Virus record (IMG/VR): IMGVR_UViG_3300042154_000735
Span: 1-36,495 of that record
Source of the DNA: a virus
Length of the DNA stretch: 36,495 nt
Direction: 5' to 3' (one strand)
The notes below the pieces were generated by a model, which was given only the letters and a program-made list of their open reading frames with translations, did no database searches and was not told the origin of the DNA. The translations under genes and the position numbers were made by a program. This document shows, one piece after another, positions 1 to 8,941 of the stretch; within the stretch, counting starts at the first letter, position 1, and every line of letters starts with the position of its first letter.

Positions 1-1
1 A

Positions 2-1138
2 CCACATAAATCAGGAAATAATGTTGCATACATTAAAAAGGGTGATATTCAAAGTTATCTTTACAACATTACAAATAAACAGGGTCAAAAAGAACTTGCA
101 ATCAATATTGAAAAATTATTAAATGATTTGGGATTTACAAATGGTATTCTTAAAGTTAATATAAATTTTGTAAAACAAAAAGTAGGTAGTGAAAATGAAT
201 TAACAAGAGTTTGGATACAAGAAGTTTCACCATCTAGAAATGAAATAAGAATTTTACCTTTAAAAACTAAAGATTCTAATATCAATTCAATAACTACTAC
301 ACAATTTAAAAATCTTAAAAGTTTAAATAAAGATTTTTTATATTATAAAACTTCTATATTAGATTCTTTAAATGCATATGAAAATTCTTTTTTAAATAAA
401 ATAGATTCATACTTAGAAACTAAATTTGGTAAAGATTTTTTTGCAATTTTAAGAAAAGACTTTGGATTAACTAAATTTGATACTTTTAGAACAAAAATAT
501 TTGAAGATTTTAAATTATCCGTGCAATATTATTTAACTAACAAATATTATAATGTTGGTGAATCTACTTTTGGAAAACAATCTGAAACTAGATTTGATGA
601 TTTTGAAGTTTATGATTATAATGTGATGTTGTCTGAAATTCAAAAGATTTTAAATAATTGTATTGATAACAATTCCAAAGTATTGAAAAGAAGAAGTGTT
701 GAAACAAAACAATTACCAAAAGAATTTGCAATAACTGAATTGCAAAAACAAGTACAAAATAATTTAGAATCGTTTTCAACATTTACAGAAACTAAAGTAA
801 ATGTTTATTCACCGACGGGAGAAGTTACGGTATTTGATGATTCTAATTTGGGAATAAAATATCCGGCAAAAGGTACATTACTTTCAACATTGTGTAAAGG
901 ATATGACCAATATGGAAAATATGCAGATGGTAGTGGTGGTTCATATGAATCATTGATTGAATTAAATTCTTCAAATTGTGGATATACACCCCCACCTCCT
1001 CCACCGGATGAAGGTGGTGGTGGAACTGGTGGCGGTGGAACCGGCGGTGGCGGAGGAGGTTATACTGGTGGAGGTGGCCCGGATGATGGTAGAGAAAGAA
1101 CGGATGGTGGATTGGGTAGAGTGGAAAATATTAGATAA
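2..1138 (+). CDS. Virion structural protein, tail-associated, 5' truncated
   Basis: The frame is already open at base 2, so the gene starts before the window and 378 residues are visible. An in-frame TTG at 128 exists, but the codons before it read as ordinary protein, so I do not take it as the start. The first part looks strand-rich (segments such as VNINFVKQKV and SPSRNEIRILP), the middle is rich in Lys, Phe and Asn and probably helical. The last ~50 residues are low complexity: a run of six prolines, then blocks of glycine, then a charged end. I do not recognise the family with certainty. A tail or baseplate role is inferred from the very large tail protein that follows 25 bases later. 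The glycine blocks could be a flexible linker; a similar glycine run occurs in the Hint-domain gene at 18856. Confidence 0.7.
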   Translation, partial: PHKSGNNVAYIKKGDIQSYLYNITNKQGQKELAINIEKLLNDLGFTNGILKVNINFVKQKVGSENELTRVWIQEVSPSRNEIRILPLKTKDSNINSITTTQFKNLKSLNKDFLYYKTSILDSLNAYENSFLNKIDSYLETKFGKDFFAILRKDFGLTKFDTFRTKIFEDFKLSVQYYLTNKYYNVGESTFGKQSETRFDDFEVYDYNVMLSEIQKILNNCIDNNSKVLKRRSVETKQLPKEFAITELQKQVQNNLESFSTFTETKVNVYSPTGEVTVFDDSNLGIKYPAKGTLLSTLCKGYDQYGKYADGSGGSYESLIELNSSNCGYTPPPPPPDEGGGGTGGGGTGGGGGGYTGGGGPDDGRERTDGGLGRVENIR

Positions 1139-1142
1139 TAAA

Positions 1143-1151
1143 ATATTTATA
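1143..1151 (+). promoter_or_regulatory. ATATTTATA promoter-like motif
   Basis: Exact 9-mer ATATTTATA, 12 bases before the ATG at 1164. The same word precedes most transcription units here, on the sense strand. Read as a phage -10-like element by recurrence and position only. Confidence 0.5.
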
Positions 1152-1163
1152 AAAAAACAATAA

Positions 1164-4100
1164 ATGGTAGAAAGTACAGAAGATATAGGATTAGAATATG
1201 GTGGTATAAACACCGGTGGTGAGGTTGGATTTGTCCCACTTCCACCGGTTGAAGGTACGGCCGATGAACCATTGACTGCAGATTATTTAGTTAATTATGA
1301 GATTGTATTTGCATCTAATTTTCAAAATGAAATTGGTGATTTATTAAAATTAAAATATGAGATAGTTTCTGGTGATACTAGTATATCTACCGATACCATA
1401 AGTTTAGCTGATTATAATACAGATGGTAAAAATACATTAAAATCAAATCTTACAAATTCAACTTTACGAATTTATGTAGAAGGAACACTTCCGAGTAATT
1501 ATAAAATTTTAAAAATATTTTATGCAAATAGACAAGTTGCAGAAAAAAATTCAAAAGATGTTTCAAAGTGGACAGTTGGTGAAAAATTCATATCAATACC
1601 AGCTACTGAATTATTAACAGGTGGATTTGCTGTATCGGTTGTAATGGAAAAAAGAATACTATCCGAACAACCAATAGTATCTATTACAAGTACAAAATAT
1701 GATTATAATGTAAAAGATTCTGATTTAGATACGATAGTTAATATACCATTTAATTCATCTAATACGGATTTTGTTGATTTTTATTTAAATACAAATAGTA
1801 AAATAAGAGTTCCTGCAACTAAGGGATTTATTGACTTATCATTCAAAAAAGATTTTGCAGGAGTATATGGTAGTAAAAAACTAATAGTAGTCCCATATAG
1901 TGATGCATATGGTACAGGAAACAAAATAGACATTATTGTTAATTTTAATAGTGTAAATGATTTTCCATCAATTACTCAAATTATATTTCCTGATGTTATA
2001 GACATTCCTTCGTTTTCGGATTTTAATTTGGAATATGATGTAGAATGGAACTCATTTGCAGTTTCTTCGGTTGATATTGATTTAATAGCAACGGACAAAA
2101 GTAGAATTCAATTATTTAAATCATTACCTGCAAATGGTAAAGTTAAAATAAATTTAAAAGATTTAACTACTAAATTTCCAACATGGGCTGGTAGTGATAA
2201 TGTAACATTTATTTTAAAACCATATAATAGAAGTGGTGCAGTTGAATTAGTTGGAAATGAATATGAAATAAAAACATCATTATTATTATCAAGTATACAA
2301 TTGGATGAGAGTATAATTAAAAAAACTTTATTTGATGCATTTGTTGAAAATTTAAAATTCACAGAGCCAGAAAAAGAAAGTAAATATTTAACACATCTTG
2401 CAAACTTTGGTAATGATGAACAAATAATAGTTTCATCATGGGAAGAAGATAATTTTACACTATCCGATAAGGGGGAAGATAATTTAGGAAATACGATTGT
2501 TACTAGAGAAGTTGAGTCTTTGATATTGAAATTGTATTCACCTCTTCCTGCAAGTATAACAGAAAATTCAACTCTTTGGATTACTAAATTATTAACAAAT
2601 CCATTAATTGAGACAGTTGTCCTATCTCAACAAGATGGAATAAATTGTCCACCAATAAAGGGGCCAAATTTTAGTGTAGATGTTGATTTTGTTGTAGGAA
2701 AATCTACGGGATATGAATCATTGGATGACTTAATATTAAATGCATCAATATCATCATCTTCTAATTTAATAGGAGAATATTTAAGTTCTTCATTGGTTAA
2801 TACAGATGATTTAAATATACAATATTCAAATGATTCCGAATACATTTGGGATAATTTTGTACACTTTAGTTCCGCAAAGGAAAGAGTTGACAATTTTGTG
2901 TATAAAGTTCAATTAATTGAAGTCTATGAAAATTCCATAGAAAATGCACAAACTTCATCTTGGTCTAATACGTTACAATCAACAAAAGAAATAGAAAGAC
3001 AAAGAATTAAAAAAGAACAATTAATACAAGGATTTGATGGATTTGAAAAGTTTTTATATACATCATCATCAATGTCTTGGCCGTATAGTGGTAATATTAA
3101 ACTAAATTCAACGAATGTGATTGTTGAAAATTGGTATGATAATATAATAGAACTTGCAGAAATATATGATATTAACAATCCAAATTATGTATTAAATAAT
3201 ATACCACAATATATTGTAAATAATACAGAAAACCAAAGTTTATTATTATTTTTCTCAATGATAGGTCAACACTTTGACAACATTTATTACTATACAAAAT
3301 CAATTGAAAAAAGTAGAGGATTGGGTTATAAATCAACAAACGGAATATCCGATAAATTATTATTTGATGTATTGAAATCGTTTGATTGGGATGCTAAAAA
3401 TCTTTCATCGGATTCACAACTTTGGAATTATGTTTTTGGTATGGACTCTGATGGAAATGTTAAGGAATCAAAACCTGCAAAGAAAAGAACATACGAAATT
3501 TGGAGAAGAATTATAAACAACTTGCCTTATTTATTAAAACACAAAGGTACTAGAAGAGGAGTTTATGCAATAATGAGTTGTTATGGAATTCCATCATCAA
3601 ATCTTTCAATTTTAGAGTTTGGAGGTCCTGAAGTAACAACTACAAATAAAAGTAAATTTGAATTTGACAACATAACTACTGCATTAAAAATGGTTAGTGG
3701 TTCATATGTTCAATTAAATTGGCAAAATACAGAAAAAAATAGAAAACCAGATACAATTGAATTATTTATAAAACCAGCATATAGTGGTGACTTTACTTTA
3801 ATATCTGGAAGTAATTGGAATGTTAAATTAAGTGGTTCAGCTGATTCTAATTTTGGTAATGTGATTCTTAATATTGCATCACAATCTATATCATCAAGTT
3901 TATTACCTATTTTTAACGATTCATTTTTTGGTGTTGAAATTAGTAGATTAACCGGAAGTGGTAGTGATGTTACTATGTCTTTAAATTTAAGACAGGCGGA
4001 TAAAGAAAGAACCATATTTCAATCAACATCCATTTTACCATTAACATCTTCAAATTGGGAAAGTGGTTCTACAATTATATTAGGTGGAAATTATACGGGT

Positions 4101-5744
4101 AGTGTTGATGAATTCCGTTTATGGTCTACTCCGTTGGATAAAGAAAGATTCTTTGAACACGTTTCTTTTCCAGAAATGATTAACGGAAATCACACATCTG
4201 CATCTACCGATGATTTGTATTTTAGATTGGATTTTGAATATCCTAAAGATTTGTCAACATATACAACTTTGCCAAATGTGGATACAAACATATATTTTGA
4301 AAGTGGATTGACTAGAAATGACTATGAAACTGGAACAACATCATCATTATATTCAATGAACACACAACCATTATTATCGGCTTCGGTAGTTGGATTTACT
4401 TCGGTAACATCTTATCCATATCAGTTTGAAGCAATAGATAGAACAGTTATATTAGAAATACCGGATGTAGGTTCTACAAGATATTCTACAAATAAAGTTA
4501 GATTTGAATCACAAACATTAGTATCCGATTTATCATATAAAAGTAGAGCAACTACAAAAGCTTTTGACCAATCACCTACTGATTCAAATAGAGTTGGTTT
4601 ATTCTTCTCTCCTACAAAAGAGTTGAATATTGATATTGCAAAATCTTTGGGTGGGATAAATTTGGACAATTATATAGGAGACCCATCGGATAGATATAGG
4701 TCAAATTATAAGAGATTAGACGAATTGAGACATTATTATTTCCAAAGATATGATAATAGAGACATTTATGCATATATCAACTTAATCAAACTATATGAGA
4801 AATCCATGTTTGAAGATATTAAGAAAATGTTACCCGCTAGAGTTAAAGCAACTACTGGTTTATTAATTGAACCACATATTTTAGAAAGAAGTAAAATTGC
4901 ACAAAAGAAACCAACAGGTGACGAATATCAACAAGATGTAACTATACATTATCAAGATACAACTATATTGAGTGCCGATAACGCACAATACGAAAGTATA
5001 GTAGATGCAAATCTTTCTGAGAACTTAATTGCTGAAAACAATCAATACGAAAGTATAGTAGATGCAAATCTTTCTGAGAACTTAATTGCTGATTCATATC
5101 AATATGATGGTTTAATTGACAATAACGATACTACCATTGCGATTGCCGAATCATATCAACAAAATGTAACAATAGATGCTGGATTAGATGAACCAACGAT
5201 TACAACTGAAATTGATTTGGGTATAGAAACATATGGTCAAACGGCATATGAAACAATTGGATTTGGTATTTATGCACAACAAGGAAATGCAATTAGAACT
5301 TATTTTGATAAAAACAATAGAAGGGTAAAAGAAAGAATTAGAGTCCAATTGATTACACAGGAAAAGCAAAGAATGATAACCAAATTTGCAGTAACAGCGT
5401 CTGCAACTGGATTAGGAGACCCACGTGGTGGATACGTTTCTGCTATTCAAACATATAATGAAACCTATTTAAACACTCAACCATTTAGTGGTTCTACAGT
5501 TCCTACTATACAAGGTAATATAATTGCAGTAAAACCTGTAAACGGGTATTTACCAACACATTATAGAAATACATCGGATTTAACACGAGGATTAGAAAAT
5601 AGTTTCTTTAGAGGTTCAAAAAATACTGCAGCAACTACTTTGGATGGAACACCACCGGTGGAGACATTTGTATCTAATCCAAATACATTAACGGTAAATA
5701 GAACAGGTAGAAATACTTCTGAACCAATTTTGGAAGTAGAATAA
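1164..5744 (+). CDS. Large tail/baseplate protein with tail-protein-I-like segment and LamG-like domain
   Basis: 1526 residues. Residues ~1-640 are mostly beta-strand-like and unrecognised. Residues ~650-830 resemble phage tail protein I (P2 gpI-like): a WYDNIIELAEIYD stretch, a helical part, then NLPYLLKHKGTRRG followed by a short YGIPSS motif. That family links the baseplate to the fibres. Residues ~830-1015 look like a LamG/concanavalin-type jelly roll (ELFIKPAYSG near its start, DEFRLWSTPLDKERF near its end), a usual carbohydrate-binding fold. Residues ~1255-1350 hold about five 19-residue repeats, two nearly identical. The ATG at 1164 follows a promoter-like motif by 12 bases and there is no Shine-Dalgarno. 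I infer a baseplate or fibre-attachment protein; the N-terminal half could be anything structural. Confidence 0.75.
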   Translation: MVESTEDIGLEYGGINTGGEVGFVPLPPVEGTADEPLTADYLVNYEIVFASNFQNEIGDLLKLKYEIVSGDTSISTDTISLADYNTDGKNTLKSNLTNSTLRIYVEGTLPSNYKILKIFYANRQVAEKNSKDVSKWTVGEKFISIPATELLTGGFAVSVVMEKRILSEQPIVSITSTKYDYNVKDSDLDTIVNIPFNSSNTDFVDFYLNTNSKIRVPATKGFIDLSFKKDFAGVYGSKKLIVVPYSDAYGTGNKIDIIVNFNSVNDFPSITQIIFPDVIDIPSFSDFNLEYDVEWNSFAVSSVDIDLIATDKSRIQLFKSLPANGKVKINLKDLTTKFPTWAGSDNVTFILKPYNRSGAVELVGNEYEIKTSLLLSSIQLDESIIKKTLFDAFVENLKFTEPEKESKYLTHLANFGNDEQIIVSSWEEDNFTLSDKGEDNLGNTIVTREVESLILKLYSPLPASITENSTLWITKLLTNPLIETVVLSQQDGINCPPIKGPNFSVDVDFVVGKSTGYESLDDLILNASISSSSNLIGEYLSSSLVNTDDLNIQYSNDSEYIWDNFVHFSSAKERVDNFVYKVQLIEVYENSIENAQTSSWSNTLQSTKEIERQRIKKEQLIQGFDGFEKFLYTSSSMSWPYSGNIKLNSTNVIVENWYDNIIELAEIYDINNPNYVLNNIPQYIVNNTENQSLLLFFSMIGQHFDNIYYYTKSIEKSRGLGYKSTNGISDKLLFDVLKSFDWDAKNLSSDSQLWNYVFGMDSDGNVKESKPAKKRTYEIWRRIINNLPYLLKHKGTRRGVYAIMSCYGIPSSNLSILEFGGPEVTTTNKSKFEFDNITTALKMVSGSYVQLNWQNTEKNRKPDTIELFIKPAYSGDFTLISGSNWNVKLSGSADSNFGNVILNIASQSISSSLLPIFNDSFFGVEISRLTGSGSDVTMSLNLRQADKERTIFQSTSILPLTSSNWESGSTIILGGNYTGSVDEFRLWSTPLDKERFFEHVSFPEMINGNHTSASTDDLYFRLDFEYPKDLSTYTTLPNVDTNIYFESGLTRNDYETGTTSSLYSMNTQPLLSASVVGFTSVTSYPYQFEAIDRTVILEIPDVGSTRYSTNKVRFESQTLVSDLSYKSRATTKAFDQSPTDSNRVGLFFSPTKELNIDIAKSLGGINLDNYIGDPSDRYRSNYKRLDELRHYYFQRYDNRDIYAYINLIKLYEKSMFEDIKKMLPARVKATTGLLIEPHILERSKIAQKKPTGDEYQQDVTIHYQDTTILSADNAQYESIVDANLSENLIAENNQYESIVDANLSENLIADSYQYDGLIDNNDTTIAIAESYQQNVTIDAGLDEPTITTEIDLGIETYGQTAYETIGFGIYAQQGNAIRTYFDKNNRRVKERIRVQLITQEKQRMITKFAVTASATGLGDPRGGYVSAIQTYNETYLNTQPFSGSTVPTIQGNIIAVKPVNGYLPTHYRNTSDLTRGLENSFFRGSKNTAATTLDGTPPVETFVSNPNTLTVNRTGRNTSEPILEVE
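4986..5092 (+). repeat. 50-bp exact tandem repeat, 57-bp period
   Basis: Two identical 50-base copies (4986-5035 and 5043-5092), 57 bases apart, inside the large tail gene. Each encodes QYESIVDANLSENLIA. They are the central, freshest copies of a longer 19-residue repeat array that continues, degenerate, on both sides (about 4925-5215). Confidence 0.9.
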
Positions 5745-5762
5745 CGGAATTTTAAAAAAATT

Positions 5763-5771
5763 ATATTTATA
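5763..5771 (+). promoter_or_regulatory. ATATTTATA promoter-like motif
   Basis: Exact 9-mer in the 47-base gap between the large tail gene and the structural gene at 5792, 20 bases before its ATG. Confidence 0.5.
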
Positions 5772-5791
5772 AACAAAGATAATATTATACT

Positions 5792-6415
5792 ATGGGATAT
5801 TTAAGTAACACAGAATTAACTGTTGACGCAATTCTTACCAAAAAAGGTAGAGAAAAATTAGCTGCTGGTCAAGGTTTAAACATCACTCAATTTGCATTAG
5901 CAGATGATGAGATTGATTACACACTTTACGAACCTGCACATCCATTGGGAACACCTTCTTACGATTCGGCAATTAAAAATATGCCTGTGTTGGAAGCTAA
6001 CCCTGATGAGACTCAAGTAATGAAGTATAAGTTAGTAACTTTACCAAAAAACACAACTAGAATTCCTATTGTTGAACTTGGTCAAGTTCCAAGTGGGTTA
6101 ACTCAAAGAAGTGGTGAAATTACTTTAACTCCAACTACATCTGGTGGGGGAAATAGAAGTTTAGGATATACCGTTATATTGGCAAATAAAAATGCAGGTG
6201 ATATTATCGGTGAAGGTGTAACATCAGAAATTGGTTCGGTTCCATTATTTATCGGAGACGATGTATCGGCAACTGCAGCAATTGCAAAAGGAATCACATT
6301 TAAATTTATTCCAAACCCATCATTAACTTCAACTATCAGAACTACAATTACAGTTTATGGTAACGAAACGGGTGGTTCACAAACAATTCCAGTAACAGTA
6401 ACTTACGTTCAATAA
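5792..6415 (+). CDS. Conserved virion structural protein
   Basis: 207 residues. The N-terminal ~100 residues (MGYLSNTELTVDAILTKKGR, later FALADDEIDYTLYEPAHP and DETQVMKYKLVTLP) match a conserved structural protein I remember from marine T4-like phage genomes, without an assigned function. The C-terminal ~105 residues alternate strands and turns and look like an Ig-like or similar beta sandwich, ending in an edge strand QTIPVTVTYVQ. The next structural gene starts 9 bases after the stop, so the two probably share one mRNA that ends at the terminator at 7690. There is no Shine-Dalgarno before the ATG. A tail role is inferred from neighbours. Confidence 0.75.
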   Translation: MGYLSNTELTVDAILTKKGREKLAAGQGLNITQFALADDEIDYTLYEPAHPLGTPSYDSAIKNMPVLEANPDETQVMKYKLVTLPKNTTRIPIVELGQVPSGLTQRSGEITLTPTTSGGGNRSLGYTVILANKNAGDIIGEGVTSEIGSVPLFIGDDVSATAAIAKGITFKFIPNPSLTSTIRTTITVYGNETGGSQTIPVTVTYVQ

Positions 6416-6424
6416 TAAAATACT

Positions 6425-7663
6425 ATGGCAGTAATAAGAGACAATAGAGGAGCCCTTTTAGCAAGTAATATATCAAATTACTTAGCAGGTGCAGCAAACA
6501 CCGCAGGTACTCCAGTAGATACTAACGAATTAGTTAGAATCGTAAACCAATTTTTAGGAACTGGTGAACAAATCAGTTCAGATATCACTACAATCACAAA
6601 TGGTATCTACAAAAAATTTGGTGCAATTGATAAAGTAACTAATAGAACCGAAATTGTAACTTCTGGAATATGGAGTGGTGATACGGGTTCTCTTGGAGTA
6701 TTTTTCACATCATCGGCACAACAATCTGATGTTAGTGGTAAATATTATTTAGATGTTTATAATCTTACAACAACATCCGATGCAGCAGAAGTTCAATTCT
6801 CAATTGCATATGGTGACGTAAATGGATATGGTGCACCAACAGTACAACAGACCGAAACATCAAATTTACCAACAAAGGCCACTTATAATCAATTTAAGAA
6901 TGTTTTATTGGATAGTTCTGATGCATTCTTTAGTGTTTATACTGGTTCAATTGCGGGTGGCCACAATTTGCAAAACTTCTACGCAATCAATGTAAATAGA
7001 GCTAGATACAAAGAAAGATTAGACCCAGGTAATTTTTCAATAGAATTATCAGGTTCAGTAGGTTCTTTAACACTTATTGATGATAGTGGTGGTTCTGATG
7101 AAAATGTAACAACTGCAGGTAGAGTTTATAATGTAGTAGAAGGAACATTAAATATTGGTTCTGCATTAACGTCAAGTATTACATCTTATTCGGATTCAAC
7201 TTCTGGACAAGGATATGGTTTATTCTATCCTGATATGGGAATTATATTATTAAACCCAACAGCGTTGAAGAATAAAGTTGATACAAAATTAGCACCGGCT
7301 AATTCATCTATACCAAATATTTATCACCAAAATAATGGTGCAAATTCTGGTTCAGTTGCATTATTAAATTCAATTGCAGGTGGTGGTGATTTTCAAATGA
7401 GAAGAACTGAGAATGTTTCTACATCTCATTACTTTGTAAGAGCAAACAATAGAGAATTCAATTTCTCAAACAACCCAACTTTCGTAACTGGTCAAGTTGG
7501 TCAATTTGTTCAACCATTGTTTGAAAGAGACCCTAAAGTATACATTACAAGTGTTGGTCTTTATGATGATGCAAATGAATTATTAGCGGTAGCTAAAGTT
7601 TCTAGACCAATTGAGAAATCATTTGATAAGGAAATTGCTATTAAAGTTAAATTAGACTTCTAA
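6425..7663 (+). CDS. Conserved virion structural protein, paralogue of the gene at 7738
   Basis: 412 residues, rich in Ser, Thr, Asn and Gly as in virion proteins. The N-terminus (MAVIRDNRGALLASNISNYL) is compact; the centre holds many strand-like segments. The C-terminal block has an NREFNFSNNPTF motif and then YITSVGLYDDANELLAVAKV with a PIEKSF element. The same order of motifs closes the next structural protein (7738-8694), so the two are paralogues in their C-terminal domain. Similar motifs occur, from memory, in T4-like cyanophage and marine phage structural proteins of unknown role. It is the last gene before a strong intrinsic terminator, which suggests it ends a structural operon that starts at 5792. 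Confidence 0.75.
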   Translation: MAVIRDNRGALLASNISNYLAGAANTAGTPVDTNELVRIVNQFLGTGEQISSDITTITNGIYKKFGAIDKVTNRTEIVTSGIWSGDTGSLGVFFTSSAQQSDVSGKYYLDVYNLTTTSDAAEVQFSIAYGDVNGYGAPTVQQTETSNLPTKATYNQFKNVLLDSSDAFFSVYTGSIAGGHNLQNFYAINVNRARYKERLDPGNFSIELSGSVGSLTLIDDSGGSDENVTTAGRVYNVVEGTLNIGSALTSSITSYSDSTSGQGYGLFYPDMGIILLNPTALKNKVDTKLAPANSSIPNIYHQNNGANSGSVALLNSIAGGGDFQMRRTENVSTSHYFVRANNREFNFSNNPTFVTGQVGQFVQPLFERDPKVYITSVGLYDDANELLAVAKVSRPIEKSFDKEIAIKVKLDF

Positions 7664-7689
7664 TCGGAGAATAAAATAAAATCTAACGG

Positions 7690-7713
7690 CCCACCTTAAT
7701 TTGGTGGGTTTTT
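7690..7713 (+). terminator. Rho-independent terminator
   Basis: Stem CCCACC (7690-7695) pairs perfectly with GGTGGG (7703-7708) around a 7-base AT loop, followed by TTTTT (7709-7713). It lies 27 bases after the stop of the structural gene ending at 7663 and just before the promoter-like motif of the next gene. The GC-rich stem stands out in this AT-rich DNA. Confidence 0.9.
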
Positions 7714-7722
7714 AGTTTTAAG

Positions 7723-7731
7723 ATATTTATT
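7723..7731 (+). promoter_or_regulatory. ATATTTATT promoter-like motif (one mismatch)
   Basis: Differs from ATATTTATA in the last base. It lies directly after the terminator and only 6 bases before the ATG at 7738, so a transcript starting here would have almost no leader. Confidence 0.4.
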
Positions 7732-7737
7732 AGTGAT

Positions 7738-8694
7738 ATGTTAAAAAGAATACCAAAGTCGGATATTAGTATTAGGCCTTTTAAAGCTTACAAAGAATGG
7801 GATAAGGCTTCAGCTGGAGTTACATTATTAGAGGCCGTTGATGGTGATTATACATCAAATGATGCAAATACAATTACTACTGGATTATTGAGTGGATCGG
7901 TATATAATAAATATTCTGTATTTGGTCAGTTACGTGCTCAATTTTATAATGGAAAGGAAAGTGATCCATTTTATAGATTAGGTAGTAAAACTAATATATA
8001 CGATGAAACAAACCCAGAAAGATTTTTAAGTGGTTCTGCAAAAGTAATATCAATACCACAAAATTGTATTGGTGATGGTATTAAAAGGGGTTCCGTATTA
8101 TTAAACGATTCTGGAACATATTATATAGACGATAAGTATAGTAATTTGGTATTGAGTGGAAGTAATAATAGGATTGGAAATGTATTCTATAATCAGGGGT
8201 TGATTGTTATTACGAGTGGTTCTAATTCAAAACTAACAGGAGCATGGGATATAGAATATAAATCAACAGAAACAATTTATGAACATGAATATCTTTTAAT
8301 TGTAAATGAAGATGAATTCAATGTATCACAAAATCCAACTGCAGTAATAGAAGTTGGTAGAGAAACGCAACGATATATAACTTCCGATGGTAAAACTATG
8401 AGTGTTATTACAAATACTGGAGTTAAATATATTCGTAAAAAATCAATATTAGAAAATGGTGATATATTGGATTACCGATACACATCATCGGTTAATCAAA
8501 ATGTATTTGCAGGGTTTGAACATTATGAGTTAAGTAGTTCGGTAGATAGTACTGGTTCATTCTTAGCACCATTCATTACAACAATTGGTTTATATGACGA
8601 TAATTGTGATTTAGTTGCAGTTGCGAAACTTCCACAACCAATTAAGTCCGAACCGGATATTCCTGTAAACTTTATTATCCGTTTTGATACATAA
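7738..8694 (+). CDS. Virion structural protein, paralogue of the gene at 6425
   Basis: 318 residues. The N-terminus (LKRIPKSDISIRPFKAYKEW) differs from the preceding paralogue and resembles short attachment segments of phage tail proteins. The C-terminal part carries the same signature order: NEDEFNVSQNPTAV, then FITTIGLYDDNCDLVAVAKL and a PIKSEP element. It is about 90 residues shorter than the paralogue. It sits in its own unit between a terminator and the next promoter-like motif. The ATG follows the motif by only 6 bases and no other Met fits the N-terminus better. Function is unknown; a tail or baseplate location is inferred. Confidence 0.75.
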   Translation: MLKRIPKSDISIRPFKAYKEWDKASAGVTLLEAVDGDYTSNDANTITTGLLSGSVYNKYSVFGQLRAQFYNGKESDPFYRLGSKTNIYDETNPERFLSGSAKVISIPQNCIGDGIKRGSVLLNDSGTYYIDDKYSNLVLSGSNNRIGNVFYNQGLIVITSGSNSKLTGAWDIEYKSTETIYEHEYLLIVNEDEFNVSQNPTAVIEVGRETQRYITSDGKTMSVITNTGVKYIRKKSILENGDILDYRYTSSVNQNVFAGFEHYELSSSVDSTGSFLAPFITTIGLYDDNCDLVAVAKLPQPIKSEPDIPVNFIIRFDT

Positions 8695-8697
8695 TTT

Positions 8698-8706
8698 ATA
8701 TTTATA
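8698..8706 (+). promoter_or_regulatory. ATATTTATA promoter-like motif
   Basis: Exact 9-mer just after the stop at 8694 and 16 bases before the ATG at 8723; probably drives the small gene and the endonuclease gene after it. Confidence 0.5.
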
Positions 8707-8722
8707 AGTAAAATAAAACAAT

Positions 8723-8932
8723 ATGTCTAAAATATTAGAATTATACAAAGCACAACAATCGGCATTAGGTGTTGATAAATTAGGATTTGACGCAGGTGTT
8801 GCGGCAAAAACTCCATATACTACAAACGATTTGAAAAAGGTAGATGAACAAGTTTTAACTGCCGATAAATTCAAAACAGGTAGAGGTGGTGAAAAGAATT
8901 TTGCCAAATACTCAGATTCGGTGAAAAAATAA
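8723..8932 (+). CDS. Small protein of unknown function
   Basis: 69 residues, Lys/Asp-rich, no transmembrane segment, no Cys. The sequence (MSKILELYKAQQSALGVDKL at the start) suggests a short amphipathic helix, then an extended, probably flexible region with TTNDLKKVDEQV. I do not recognise it. It is likely real: it has its own promoter-like motif, an ATG in a good place, and is followed after 9 bases by the endonuclease gene, with which it probably shares a transcript. It could be a small virion protein like its left neighbours. Confidence 0.6.
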   Translation: MSKILELYKAQQSALGVDKLGFDAGVAAKTPYTTNDLKKVDEQVLTADKFKTGRGGEKNFAKYSDSVKK

Positions 8933-8941
8933 AAGAATTTA

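Noticed and set aside
971-1213. Reading frames on both strands across the glycine-rich end of the first gene
   Set aside because: GGT repeats stay open in several frames; the glycine frame continues the real gene.
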